From Delphinus delphis (taxonomy: Eukaryota > Chordata > Mammalia > Artiodactyla > Delphinidae): a stretch of DNA of 64,000 nucleotides. The notes under the pieces are model-generated. The model was not told where the DNA came from. It saw only the letters and a list, made by a program, of their open reading frames with translations, and made no database searches. A program made the translations under genes and the position numbers. The stretch covers positions 64,354,080 through 64,418,079 of the forward strand of contig NC_082694.2 of NCBI RefSeq assembly GCF_949987515.2. The letters are read 5' to 3'. Below, piece by piece: positions 35,103 through 47,615 of this stretch (positions within the stretch are counted from its first letter, which is position 1; each line of letters starts with the position of its first letter).

Positions 35103-35190
35103 CAAGATACCATTCATTCATCCATTCATTTCTTTGTTAAACAAATATCTGAGTACTACCTGTGTGCCAGATAATGGGCACTAAAAAAAA
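35103..35190 (-). mobile_element. L2 3' terminus, reverse orientation
   Basis: TCATTCATCCATTCATTTC, then GAGTACTACCTGTGTGCCAG, typical of the reversed L2 end. Confidence 0.6.
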
Positions 35191-35290
35191 AAAAAAACTT
35201 AAGTCCCTGAAGAAACATAATACTAGATTTCATCAAATGTGAGATGCCATCAATAGTAAGACTAACTCTTAACTAATAAAGAAAAAATGC

Positions 35291-35498
35291 GGGCTTCCCT
35301 GGTGGCACAGTGGTTGAGTGTCTGCCTGCTGATGCAGGGGACACGGGTTCGTGCCCCGGTCCGGGAAGATCCCACATGCCGCAGAGCGGCTGGGCCCGTG
35401 AGCCATGGCTGCTAAGCCTGCGCATCCGGAGTCTGTGCTCCGCAACGGGAGAGGCCACAAAAGTGAGAGGCCCGCGTACCGTAAAAAAAAAAGAAAAA
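35291..35498 (+). mobile_element. CHR-type tRNA SINE
   Basis: CHR-2-like copy near consensus. Target-site duplication GAAAAAATGC (35281-35290) against GAAAAAACGC (35499-35508). It lies about 2 kb from exon c and is opposite in orientation to the SINEs upstream of exon b. Confidence 0.95.
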
Positions 35499-36104
35499 GA
35501 AAAAACGCTTTCAATTAAATTATGACACAATGCCATGGATGAATCACATCAGCCTCTCAGTGCTTTGATATTTTTGAAATCTATTCAGAAAAATTTGGCA
35601 ATTTTTCCTGCCCTCAATACACTGCTTGAAATTTTAAGTGGCAACCATTTTTTCACAGATCTCAGTACAAAACACAGCTTCATTTACTTTGGGATGTCTT
35701 CCTTTCTTGGCTGCCATAAAGCTTTTAGTGTTATTAAAGAAAAGTAAATGGAACTGTGATGATTTTGCCAATGGCACATGTTCACTTCACTAATGCTAAA
35801 TTCACACCTCTTGACCTTGTTTTGGTCCTTTACTGTGTGTTCAATAACTTTGTGTTTCAACGCCATATCATAAGGGAATCTTTTTGAAGATATCTTAAAT
35901 GGCAATTAAACCCAACATATGTAGAGCTGACACTGTGTACATAACTCAATTGAAATGATGATACTAAATATAGCTACAACTAAACTTGTACAAGCACAAG
36001 CAATTACAACCTGGCCAAATGGCCACCTGACTGACAGCGACTGGCAGATGCCATCAAGCGACAGATATATTCCAAAGACGTTAAAATGTGAAAAACATTA
36101 TGTC

Positions 36105-36352
36105 TTAGAATCAGTAATAGCAGCAAACACTCACACAGCACTATGAGGAAAGCACCATTCTATGTAGTTTACATACATTATGCCACGAAAACTTGTAAGG
36201 TAGATAGATTATGTGCCTCTAGATGAGGAAACTGAGGCTTGGGGGCTAGGGGATGTTTGAGCAACCTGCCCCAATATCACAAAGCTAGCACGTGCCAAGG
36301 TTAGCTTTTGAATCCAGGCAGTCTGGGCTATGCTTTTAACCATTACGTCATG
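36105..36352 (-). mobile_element. MIR SINE, reverse orientation
   Basis: TCTAGATGAGGAAACTGAGG, GAATCCAGGCAGTCTGGGCT and ACCATTACGTCATGTGG. Near full length. Confidence 0.83.
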
Positions 36353-37380
36353 TGGTCTCTTAAGTTATTAATCAATAACTAGCTTTGTGACCTAACCCGA
36401 ATCGTCAGAGACTCCTTTCCTTACCTGGAAAAGGAGAAAAATGGAACGGATGATTATGGAGCCCTTTCCCAGGATGAAAATATTATAATTCTATAATCTT
36501 CTATAGTAACATGTTATCACCACGGTAGTCTCTCCTTAACCCAATACAATTCAAAGACCTTCACTGACATTAGTGATTAGTGAAAGGAATGTAACTTTTA
36601 CTATTAGTCTAAAATACACACACTTAGAAAGGTATTAAGAAACAGACACACACGTACCACCATTTCTCTTTTTCAGGGTGACGGCAAAAGGTTGACTGTA
36701 GACACAAATGATCCAATTTGTGGGTTTTACTCTGCCTGTGTACTACATTTATGATAGAAATTTAGCCATTTAAAATTTTAATCCAAAATTAACAAATGAT
36801 TTCAATGTGTCCATTGAACATACACACACTGCATAGTCCTTTTTTCTTTCTTTAAAAATTCTTTTCATTTATGAGGGAAAAAACAATAGATTAATAACAG
36901 ATGCAAATATGGCAACATTCTCTCTCTTGACCCAATTTAAAGGTGGAATTAAATGCATTACACACTTGACAACTCTTCTGCCCCAAGGCGGGGTGGGTTG
37001 TCACACTCTTTGGATTTTCTACAGGCCAAGCCAGCTGCCCTCCCTCCTAGGTAACCTTCCTTCAGACCCACAGCCTCTGATCATAAGGCAACACAATGGT
37101 GCTTAAAATAATTTCTAATAGTTCATTTTGAAGTTGTCTACAGAAGGAGAGTTAATAAAGGAAAGAGATCGCAAGGTGCAATGTGTTTAAAGCTTTCATT
37201 ATTTATTCACAAACATCAAATACTGTATCAGTTTTGGGCCTTGCTTTTCTCTTTTATATACACATACACATGCAGACAAAATAACCTGCCCCAACGGAAA
37301 TCAGAGAAAACATTAAAAAGATTTCTGGGGAAAAAAGTGAAAAAAGGAATATAAGTGAACTGTTGGCAAAAGTAGGCTTA

Positions 37381-37572
<192 letters not shown>

Positions 37573-37929
37573 CTAGAAAATCAAGTTAAAATAATGAACA
37601 ATCCTTTACACAAAGACAGATTCCTATTCCACTTGTAGGTATATCCAATCTGCCATTTTAAGCATCTGCTTACTGTATTAAATGCCTAATTTCTACAATT
37701 CAACCTCTACTAATTAGAAATTTGCAATCATTCAATACTTACCTTTACTTTAGCAAGCCTCTTTAGAGGGGGTAAGGAATTAAAAAACAATATAGGAACT
37801 GTTCAAAACACTCAATATATCAATTTTTTCCCAAGAATTCAGAACTTAAAAGGCAAAATCTGTATTTCTTCATTACCTAGAGATTCTATATAGGACAATC
37901 TCTGTTGTAAAGCTGATATCCAATAAATC

Positions 37930-38160
37930 AATTTTTAAAACTCTAGTTAGAATGGCCATTATCAGAAAGACAAGAGATAAGTGTTGCTGAGGGCGTGGAG
38001 AAAAGGGAACTCTTGTGCACTGTTGGTGGCAATGTAAACTGGTGCAGCCACTACAGAAAACTGTATGGAGGTTCCTCAGGAAGCTGAAAATAGAACTACC
38101 ATATGATCCAGTAATTCCACTTCTGGGCATATAGCTGAGGAAAATGAAAACACTAATTTA
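37930..38160 (+). mobile_element. Old L1 internal fragment
   Basis: GTTAGAATGGCCATTATCAG, CGTGGAGAAAAGGGAACTC, TGTATGGAGGTTCCTCAGGA and ACTACCATATGATCCAGTAA: the ORF2 C-terminal region of an L1, truncated at both ends. Confidence 0.83.
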
Positions 38161-39389
38161 TTTTAAGCACATCCTAAAAAACTTAGCTACTAATTTCCCA
38201 GTCCTTGGCAGATAAAAGGGTACAAATTATGGTAAGGTGAGTGAAGGTTAAATATATTCAAAAATAAACATACTGTATATTATAAGTGATCCAACCTGCA
38301 GGAATAGAAAAACAATATTAAAAAGGTTTAAAAAGTAGGTGAGACTCTTGAAGGTCTGGTTTCAAAATTCAATACATATTTAAGAGTTAAGAGGCTTATG
38401 GACATGGAACATGCAGGACTAACAAACTTAGAAAGTAAAATGAAATATGCCTGAAAATTATAAGCTAACATATTATCGAAATAAATAAAAGGGATGGTCC
38501 AATTCTTCTGTATCCTATGAAATACAAGAGAATTTGGCTATTTTAGAATATGTGGTTGGACATTTTCAAAACCTGAACATAGCATGTGGGAGCTGGAATA
38601 AGTCTTAATGCTCATGTAGTAAGTAGTTTAATCTTTTCATTTAACAGATGAAGAAAGTTATGACATCTAAGCTGATATGATCTTTAGCTAGCAGTAAAGA
38701 TGAATTCTCTTTTTATAATAAACTATGCTGTTACTTCTTGATCTTTAAAAATAATACATAAAGATATGGTTACTCCCTATTATGAAAGAAAAATGATTTA
38801 ATTTCTTAATGAAAGAGGATGTTTATCTAACTGCCCAAATATCCTAAAATCCACAGCTTCCTAAGCAGATAAAATAAACACTTAGCCTACATCCTAAATT
38901 TATTTGAACAGTACTTAATTTTCCTAATGGTTCTGTTCAGAAACAGAGTAACAGCTACACCCTCAACAGACATGTTTTGTCACAATAACAGTCTGAGAGG
39001 TTTATACACCACAAATCACACAGTACAAAGCACTTAAATTTCACAGATCAGGGTCAAAAACATGCCAAAAAGTTCCAATTTTTAACACCTTCCTGATGAA
39101 GAAGCTACTCCTTTTGAGATGATATAACAAAGCTTTTTTTGTGCCTATGTTTTATTGAGATGCCTTCAATAGATAAAATGAATCCCAATGTGTAATAAAC
39201 CCCCTCATTTACCCTGTGCTTAAGAATATAACCTACTCTCTAAGAAATCTTATGATGGAGATTCTGAGTCACTGAATTGTGGGTTGGCATTTATAGTTCT
39301 AAATCACTGCCTATGTGCCTAATCCACAAGAGAGGACAGGAAGCTGGTTAAAATGACAATAGTTACTAAATCATCTAGAAATTTCTGGC

Positions 39390-39760
39390 TAGCATCATTT
39401 AACTCCACTTAGCCACTCTGCACCATAGCTTTCACATCTGTAAAATGAGGCTATTTCACAAAATTGTTGCAATAAAATAAGATAACGTGTGTGAAAGGCA
39501 GAACAAAATGTGTACCTCATAATAAATGTGCAGTAAAAGCTGGCTGTTATTATTTGTAATAATTACAACCCAGTGGAGACACAGGAAAGGAGGTAAACTA
39601 GACTAAAAGTTGGGAAACTAAAGATGTAGTTCGTGAACAGCTCTATGATCAACATTGGAAAAGTGTAATTAATTGCACTGGGCCTCAATTTTCTTTTCTG
39701 TAGAATTAAGAAACTGGACCACATATCTTAAGTGGCCTTCAGTGCTTAAAATTTTACAAA
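39390..39760 (+). mobile_element. MIR fragments
   Basis: 39395-39570 shows TTTCACATCTGTAAAATGAG and GATAACGTGTGTGAAAGGC followed by TGTGCAGTAAAAGCTGGC. 39650-39760 is a second MIR-like piece (GGGCCTCAATTTTCTTTTCT). Confidence 0.6.
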
Positions 39761-40193
39761 CTAGAGAACCGACGCCTCTTACACAGGAGAACCATGGTGT
39801 GGGAGCTAAACTAGGTATTCTCATATCACTAGAAAGAGGAGAGTAGTTAAGGGTATCCCACAATATCAAGTATTGAATAAATGCTTTCCTTTACCTTTTG
39901 TACACAACTTGCTTAAAAGGTTCATTCTTTAGCAGAAGGTCCTTAAAGGGCTTTTAAACATTGAAAATGAAGACTTCTGTGGTTCTAGTTGATCTAGTTT
40001 AAATTTTTTTTAATGTTATAAAAGTCTAATATCACTTTACTCAAATAGCAGTTTGAAGTAACTGGCAATCCTCAGCTAGATACTTTTATTCTTTTCACTG
40101 AAATATTTGAAAACTCAAACATAAACATCTAATGCGTTTATCTTTCAAATGCGAAGTATTTTCCATACCCAATGACAACAACAACAAAAATAC

Positions 40194-40289
40194 CTGAATG
40201 GCCCAATGAGGTGGCACTTGACAGCAATAGAAAATCTTCAGACGTTCCAATACAGACGTAGTCTTATCTTCAAATTGGTCTGCAAGAGC
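40194..40289 (-). CDS. TTC27: TTC27 internal exon b (32 codons)
   Basis: The minus-strand translation is [20 protein letters not shown] through to VPPHWAIQ, with no stop. The exon has 96 bases and phase 0 at both ends. The donor is CAG followed by GTATTT. I chose the acceptor ...CTCTTAAG before GCT because it joins exactly to the preceding exon's ...MRQTQ. An upstream AG at ...CATATAG would add 24 nt and stay in frame, so it is a possible alternative. The pyrimidine tract is poor, but a branch-point-like TTCTGAT lies about 25 nt upstream. The encoded helices lead into the TPR-like region. An open frame continues upstream of the acceptor (MIHALK...), which I take as intronic readthrough. Opposed SINEs flank this exon and the next. 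Confidence 0.95.
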
Positions 40290-40442
40290 CTTAAGAGCAT
40301 GTATCATAATCAGAATCTATATGTGCAATAACTTTTTAATATAAACAAGATTCTTATTGCAAGTTATACAGACATATAAACAATAAAGAACACAAGTTAC
40401 TTTGATAAGGTGATGGGATGTGTGAATTTTTTCTTGAATTTC

Positions 40443-40798
40443 ATTTTTTTTTTGGCTGCACTGACCTTCATTGCTGTGCACAGGCTTTTCTCTAGTTGCG
40501 GTGAGCAGGGGCTACTCTTTGTTGCAGTGCGCGGGCTTCTCATTGCGGTGGCTTCTCTAGTTGCAGAGCATGGGCTCTAGGAGTGAGGGCTTCAGTAGTT
40601 GCAGCATGCGAGCTCAGCAGTTGCAGCACTCGTGCCCTAGAGCACGTGGGCTTCAGTAGTTGTGACACATGGACTCAGTAGTTGTGGCACGCGGGCTTAG
40701 TTGCTCCGCGGCATGTGGGATTTTCCCAAACCAGGGATCGAACCCTTGTCCTCTGCATTGGCAGGTAGATTCTTAACCACGGCGCCACCAGGGAAGTC
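40443..40798 (-). mobile_element. CHR-type tRNA SINE, long form
   Basis: Minus-strand CHR-1-like copy with TAGTTGTGGCACGCGGGC-type repeats. Target-site duplication CTTGAATTTC at 40433-40442 and 40799-40808. Its near end is 154 bp upstream of exon b (in gene sense). Confidence 0.95.
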
Positions 40799-40887
40799 CT
40801 TGAATTTCGTTAAATATTTTTAAAAACTTTAAATTAATCAACATCTATGTAAATTTGTACATTTAAAACTTACCAGGAAAATAGTTT

Positions 40888-41101
40888 ATTTTTATTTATT
40901 TATTTTTTTTGGCGGTACGCGGGCTTCTCACTGTTGTGGCCTCTCCCGTTGCGGAGAACAGGCTCCAGACATGCAGGCTCAGCGGCCATGGCTCACGGGC
41001 CCAGACACTCTGTGGCATGTGGGATCTTCCCGGACCAGGGTATGAACCCCTGTCCCCTGGATCGGCAGGTGGACTCTCAACCACTGCGCCACCAGGGAAG
41101 C
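40888..41101 (-). mobile_element. CHR-type tRNA SINE
   Basis: Minus-strand CHR-2-like copy. Perfect 15-bp target-site duplication CCAGGAAAATAGTTT at 40873-40887 and 41102-41116. It can pair with the opposite SINE at 35291-35498. Confidence 0.96.
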
Positions 41102-44100
41102 CCAGGAAAATAGTTTTTTAAATTGAGGTTTCCTGTAATAGTTCTTTCAAAGAACTAGCCTTATTAATCAGCCTTTTTACTTTTTCTAAGAAAAACTGTT
41201 CTTCAGCATATCTATTTCACAGCCATACTGTCACTGTGACAATGGCACTTTCTAACATAAATCAGAGAAAAATTACATGAAGAACTTCATTTAGGAATTT
41301 TCTAACGAATAAAGTGAAATCAAAGCATGTGTCTATTTGATCACAGAGGGTGAGTTCTCTTACTCTTCAGCAAGAGAGACATAGGGCAGGACATTCATTC
41401 ATGTGAGACCACCCTTAAGGTGCAGTGGACAGCTTCAAGCTGCATGCACTGAGGAATCCCTCTGCTGGTTTGAAATACCTGCACTTTTTTTTTTTGTACT
41501 AAGTAACTGAACTCGAAGAGGCTATGTCAAGAAGCAGACCAACAAGACCAAGATGGCTGACTCTGAGCAAAGGTACCAGGGCCAAATGCAAAGCCAAAGG
41601 CTGGCACTAACTGGTAGTCACGTGATGAGTCATCACAAGACCCCACATATTCAGCATCAAAGTGAATGCAGACACACGGGAGTCCTAGGTAAATACACAG
41701 ACAGTAGTTCCATTACCGTGATCATCTTCACCTGCCTCCTCATTTGCCATACAGTACGCATATATGTTTTTTCTGTTTTATACGGAGACCTCTCAACTGT
41801 GAATTATCATGACCTTTTTTGCATAATGCAGTGCTCAAATTTTCTTTTTTTGGCAATTGACTAGTTTTCACAGGCCTATCTTATAAGGATTAGATGGCAA
41901 CAATACGTCAACGTTAATTTTCTGATGTTAATGCACATATTGTAGTTATGGAGGAGAGCGTCCATGTATTTGAGGATTATGAAGCTCTATGTTTGCAACT
42001 TACTTTCCAAACTTCAGGATACAAAAGACAGCTGGTCCTGTACTTAAAACTTTTCTGTAAGTTTGAAATTTTTTTCAAGTTTTTATGAAATTAAAATTGA
42101 AAATTTCAAAAACAACAAAAAAAAGTAAGAGGTAGCAAGTTCAAACTTCCTCAGGAGAAAGAAAAGGACAAGAATCTAACAAATCCCACTATAAGTAAGA
42201 GGAGACCAGTTTCTGAGCAGGGGAACTGCTCCTCAACTGGGGGAGAAGGGAAGTTCTCTATATTATAATAGGTGGGAGATACATTTGTTAGTCTAAGAAT
42301 ACCCTGCAGAATGAGAAAACACTCATTACATCACTTCTTTGACAATCCAAGATGTTATTCAATCAAATCAGTCAGAACAAACTGAGTCATAACCAGACTC
42401 CTAAACCATCTTGATCAAAACATTTTTAAAGCTTTCTGGCCTTACTTCAGAGAAACTTAATAGCAAAAAGGTTGCATGCTTCTGCCCAAAGCTATTTAGT
42501 TGTAGGAAAGAGAGAAGAGAAGAAAAACCTCTGGCTGAATACATATGGTTACAATACATAAATAGAAGGTTCACTGAATTACTTCATTAAGGGGGGCAAA
42601 TTTTCCCTTTTATCAAATTCTTTTTATTCCTTTGGAAAGAAAAAATAAATAATGCTTATTTAATAATTAAAAGCCAAAAGCAACATCCCAACATTTACTT
42701 TTATGAAGTCTTAATTACATGCAAGACATCTGATTTTCAAACAAAACTCACGCTGTTTGCTGCACTTACTGCATCTAGCTAAAACGTATTAATCAGTGCT
42801 CAGTAAATACTTCCTCATTTATTAATAAACAGATTTATTATGTATTTCAGATACTCTCAGATACTTTTAGATGACCTCAGAGTGTCTCTGGTACTCTCAG
42901 ATACTCTCCAAAATGTCAGAGACCACCGGAGAGAGCAGAGAATGAACATTTACTTGAATCTGAGACCATAAATAAGCCCCTGTACAAGTACAGCCATGCT
43001 TTATAGAACTCGAATAGGCCATGTGCATGATAAAGATTAAAAACAGAATTCTAACCTATTTTCACTCCTGCACAGAATATACTTCTTCCTACCTTAAATA
43101 TGACAACCACCTAAAGATTCACGTACCAATAAAACCAGGAACATCAAATTAACTTGTCTATTTCCTCTACTGAATTCAAAGTACTCTCTTATTTGCTAAC
43201 TCACCCCAAATACAGGAACTTATTTACAATTCATCTCTAGGTTTTTCAGAGCAGGATTATTTCTAGTGACTCATTCTGGAATAATCCCATTATAGTCAAA
43301 TGAACTGGAGTCCTTTACAAGAAAAAGAGTACTGATAGGTGAAGTGGCCTGCCTGCTGTTCTAGGTCAACTTCCAACAAGCAAGTCATTTAAACACAAAG
43401 GCACTCATCTACGAAATGATTTTCTAAATGATCTTTTGCACTCCAAACACTCTGAGTATATGGCTTTATCAAAAGAGTATTTTGTTTAATTTCAAGCATC
43501 TGAGGAGGTTGCTAGTTTCAGGTACCATTAGCCGAACACAAGCATCAGGTTCATTCCTCAGGGGCAAACTGTACCAAAGCGGTCTGGAAGACAACGGCAG
43601 GACATTAAGTCCTAGGAGAATGGGACTGAATGAACAGCAAGTCCGAGCCCCTGCCGTGTATACGTGTGTGTGTCAACGTGGACAGAAACAGTAGCTCAGA
43701 GACAAACTGGCACTTTGTAAGCTTTCACACACCCCCAGAAATTGAGGTAAATGACCTCTAAAGCAGTGTCCTACCCTTTCACTTCCCATTTTCTCTCTCC
43801 AGTTTCTAAATTTCATGTATTTCACACCTGAAAGTCATGGGCACTTGGTCATAAGTTAAAACTGGTATGAGAAGTTGCCTTTAAGGGAAAATGGTAACAT
43901 CAAAAATGGAGAGAGAGAGAGAGAAGTGAATATACCCTAGACCAATCATTAAGAGTTGAAAGCAAGCAGAGTGTACATAGGAGGGTGACAGAAGAAATGT
44001 GGATAAACGGGAAAGACAATGAGTAAAGAGTAAGGAAGAGTCTAGAGCTCAGTCAGGAGGTGGGGGGACAGCCAAGTCACAGAAAATCCAGGTATGATAA

Positions 44101-44327
44101 CTGCTGGGAGACACCAAAGATGACCTCATGATGTATAAACTACTGTGATATGAAACTGTTTTCAAGTTTTAAGACTCCCTTTTAATGTCTTTTTCTCCCC
44201 AAACTCCAACGCAAAGCATTTATACTTTGAGTGTCCTTTGAGACAACGTGCTTGTGCATATAGATTCTCTAACCCCAAACAATAACGACTCTCCAGCCTT
44301 CCAGGAGCCACTGTACCAGAGGTCAGG

Positions 44328-44381
44328 AGATACCTCTAAGGAATGGGGAATAAAAGATACCTCTAAGGAATGGGGAATGAA
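44328..44381 (+). repeat. Tandem duplication, 27 bp x 2
   Basis: Units 44328-44354 and 44355-44381, each starting AGATACCTCTAAGGAATGGG, differing at one base. Confidence 0.96.
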
Positions 44382-44770
44382 ACCCTGGAAAACAATGATG
44401 GGTCCTCTCTTTTCAATGCTCTGTTTTCAGTACCGAAAGAACTTCCCCTCCAAAAAACTAGAGAAGATCAAGGCTACATTTTAAAATTAGCACATGGAGA
44501 ATGACTTGGTATAGAAGGACGATTCTGAACAAGGTCTGGGATGATTTAGACTTTATTTATGTGCTCGTATCTAAAAGTATGGCACACATATCTTCAAAAG
44601 AACAGAGCTAGTCCCTAAGGACCTACACTTTCACTGAAGGCTATTCTTTCTTGCTTGCGTGATATCAAAGTGTTTATCCACTTTCTGAAGAGCCAAGTAG
44701 AAATTAGCTGATAATCTAAAAGGTATGATTGATCATATGCCAAATCACCTTGCTTTTTTGTGCAATGTGA

Positions 44771-44784
44771 GTGTGTGTGTGTGT
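44771..44784 (+). repeat. (TG)n microsatellite
   Basis: Seven uninterrupted GT dinucleotides. Confidence 0.85.
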
Positions 44785-45075
44785 AGGAGGGTGGGATTTA
44801 TTATAAAAATACGTACTTAATCAAATATATCCAACAGTTGGGCTGAACTGCTCTCTTTGACAGGAGTCTGCAGTCATTCCGCCATGATTCAGAGTGGTGA
44901 AGCTAACTGCCATCTCAAGCTCCCAAGCCCAAGAAAACTTCTAATAGGAACAAGGGGAATGAGAATCAAAACCTATTAACAACCTACTAAGTTGTTAAAC
45001 CTATTGTTAATTCAGTTTTACCTTGTGTATTGGGAATTGCAGGGAATCACAGAGATTAAAAAAATGGCTTGCCCA

Positions 45076-45440
45076 GGCTTCCCTGGTGGCGCAGTGGTTA
45101 AGAATCTGCCTGCCAATGCAGGGGACACGGGTTTGAGCCCTTGTCCAGGAAGATCCCACATGCCGCGGAGCAACAAAGCCCATGCGCCACAACTACTGAG
45201 CCTGCACTCTAGAGCCCGTGAGCCACAACTACTGAAGCCCGTGCACCTAGAGCCCGTGAGCCACAACTACTGAAGCCCGTGCACCTAGAGCCCATGCTCT
45301 GCATCAAGAGAAGCCACCACAATGAGAAGCCCGCGCACTGCAACGAAGAGTAGCCCCTGCTCACCGCAACTAGAAAAAGCCCGTGCACAGCAGCAAAGAC
45401 CCAACTCAGCCATTCATTCATTCATTCATTCATTTTTTTG
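45076..45440 (+). mobile_element. CHR-type tRNA SINE, long form, with internal duplication and ATTC tail
   Basis: CHR-1-like copy. Perfect 15-bp target-site duplication AAAATGGCTTGCCCA at 45061-45075 and 45441-45455. It carries a 38-bp internal tandem duplication (45211-45248, 45249-45286) and a tail of CATT units (45411-45433) in place of poly(A). The flanks look like a reversed MIR split by the insertion (AGGGAATCACAGAGATTAAA before, GGCTTGCCCAAAGTTTAAAG after). Confidence 0.95.
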
Positions 45441-45894
45441 AAAATGGCTTGCCCAAAGTTTAAAGCTATGAAATAGGTGAGCCTGTCTGATTCCAAACAC
45501 TAAGTTGACAGCTTCATTAAAACCTTACCTCCTAAGTGGAAATTATCAGAGCTGTGAAAATAAAAAGCAGCTTCTCACTGGAAAAATACTGAGAACTCTA
45601 ATTAACTGGGTTTTTCCCCACCTAATCACATAATATGGGAGTCAGGGTGTGGCCTGGCCAAGAAGATCTTTAATCACTACTTCCTGTTCCAAAGACTTTT
45701 ATGTGTTGGCTGGTAGGAGCTGGGTCTACTAAAGGAGGCTGGGAGAGCCTAGATGTCTTTTTTATGATTCCAGACAGAAGAGATGAACATAAAGAGGGAG
45801 GCTTCAAGGAAGCCCACACAAGGATCTTGGAACATTCCCCTTAGTCACACCTTAGCAGTTCTTAAACCATTTCGTTTCAGGATCTCTTTATATT

Positions 45895-45950
45895 TATTTT
45901 TTTTATTAATTTTTATTGGAGTATAGTTGCTTTACAATGTTGTAGGACCT
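45895..45950 (-). mobile_element. Very short L1 3' tail
   Basis: T-rich run followed by TTTTTATTGGAGTATAGTTG and CTTTACAATGTTGTA: only the last ~45 bp of an L1 3'UTR. Confidence 0.8.
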
Positions 45951-46183
45951 CTTTAAACTCTTATAAATTATTGAGGGACTCCAAAGAGCTTTTGTTTGTG
46001 TGGGCTATCATCTATCAATATTTATCATATTAGAAATTAAAACTGAATAAAATTTAAATATTAATCCATTCTAAAAGAAAATAATGAATCTATTACATTA
46101 ACATACATAATATGTTTCATGAAAAATAACTATATCTACCCCCCCCCACCAAAAAAAAGTCTTGAAAAGATTGGCAATGTCTT

Positions 46184-46314
46184 GGGAATTCCCTGGACGT
46201 CCAGTGGTTAAGACTCGAGCTTCCACGGCTGGGGGCCCGCGTTCAATTCCTGGTCAGGGAATTAAGATCCTGCAAGCTGAGTGGCACAAAGAAAAAAGTA
46301 AAAAAAAAAAAAAA
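46184..46314 (+). mobile_element. Short tRNA-derived SINE
   Basis: About 130 bp, with GGAATTCCCTGGACGTCCAG, the B-box-like GTTCAATTCCTGG and an A-rich tail. The target-site duplication is weak (GGCAATG against GTCAATG). Confidence 0.9.
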
Positions 46315-47278
46315 CTGTCAATGCGTTACATTTTTGCAACTGTCTTTAATGTCTGGCTTAATAGATGACAGCTATTCTGTCATCTATTCTCATACTGTCT
46401 TCTGTCGTCAATCTGTTACAATATGATGTTTTGGTTGAAATTTATGAAGAAAATTTGGCCTCATACAGATAGGTAGTTGGAAAAGGGAGAAGTATGTTAA
46501 CAGCTTTTTCAGTTAATTGTGCACATTATCCTTTGATACTACATCAAAATTCAAAATGTGGTGGCTTCTTAGAGTTACCTGCAATGTGGAATTTGAAATC
46601 CTATCAATGAATGTTTCCCTGTTACATTAAATACCCTGTTACAGTAAAATCCACTGGTCTAAAAAAAAAACAAAAAACAAAAAACTACTCACTGATGTAT
46701 CTTGAACCCTGAATGGATCTTTTACCCATGCTTGATTTTTCACATCATGCATTAGTCATTTGGAAAATGTGCAGATTTACAAATGTTGACATATTTCATA
46801 TAATATTAAAAATTGTATGCATTAATATCACCAATAATCTCACAAGAAAACTCTCAGCCCAGTACTTGAAGTATTGGAAAGCTGTCAAATTCATAACTGC
46901 ATATAAAAGATTTCCAAAAGTCTCATTTTTTTTCTTAAAAGCTCAAAATTTCATCACTGGTAAGAAATATTGTCAATTATTTTCCTAGAAGTGATGAGCT
47001 CACTTCATTTATTTTTAAGAAAATTTCTGCCAAATACCCAAGTATGAATACGCATAGTCTGTCAATAGTTCTTCTTAGTAAAAACAGTGTTTCCTAGGAA
47101 AAGCAACTCGCTTAGCTTTTCTTGAGACAACCACTGTACTTCAGCACGCAGCACAAGTGTTTCGCAAGTACTTCCCAGTTCATCACGTAGAATATTAAAA
47201 AGCATGCTGTCAAGGGTGAAGACGTAATAAAATAATATTTACCGCTTTATCAAAGACATTCATAAACAAAACTGTCTT

Positions 47279-47615
47279 GGGACTTCCCTGGTGGTTCAGT
47301 GGTTAAGAATCCGCCTTCCGATGTAGGGAAACATGGGTCAATCCCTGGTTGGGGTACTGAGATCCCACATGCCACGGGGCAACTAAGCCCGCATGCCGCA
47401 ACTATTGAACCCACGCACTCTAGAGCCAGCGTGCGACAACTAGAGAGCCCGCATGCCACAACTACTGAGCCCATGCACTCTGGAGCCGTGCACCACAGCT
47501 AGAGAGAAGCCCGCATACCACAACAAAAGATCCTGAGTGCCACAACGAAGATACCACGCGTTGCAACTAAGAGACCCAACACAACCAAAAAATAAATAAA
47601 TTTAAAAAACCCAAA
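47279..47615 (+). mobile_element. CHR-type tRNA SINE, long form
   Basis: Diverged CHR-1-like copy. Perfect 15-bp target-site duplication AAACAAAACTGTCTT at 47264-47278 and 47616-47630. Confidence 0.95.

Larger units (their letters stand above)
37573..40193 (-). other. TTC27: TTC27 intron between exons b and c (2,621 bp)
   Basis: Bounded by GTATTT (donor of exon b) and TTTTCTAG (acceptor of exon c). It holds an old L1 fragment at 37930-38160 and MIR pieces at 39390-39760. The remainder is AT-rich with no recognised feature. Confidence 0.88.
41117..44970. other. Unassigned intronic sequence with small simple repeats
   Basis: About 3.9 kb almost free of recognisable young elements. It holds an imperfect TCTCAGATAC-type repeat (42850-42906), a short GA tract (43911-43924), a 27-bp duplication (44328-44381) and a TG tract (44771-44784). 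ORFs 41553-41864 and 43428-43694 have no recognised domains. Confidence 0.45.

Noticed and set aside
45076..45440. Regularly spaced short repeats in long CHR SINEs as a CRISPR-like array
   Set aside because: The repeats are adjacent diverged units of one SINE consensus without unique spacers, in a mammalian intron.
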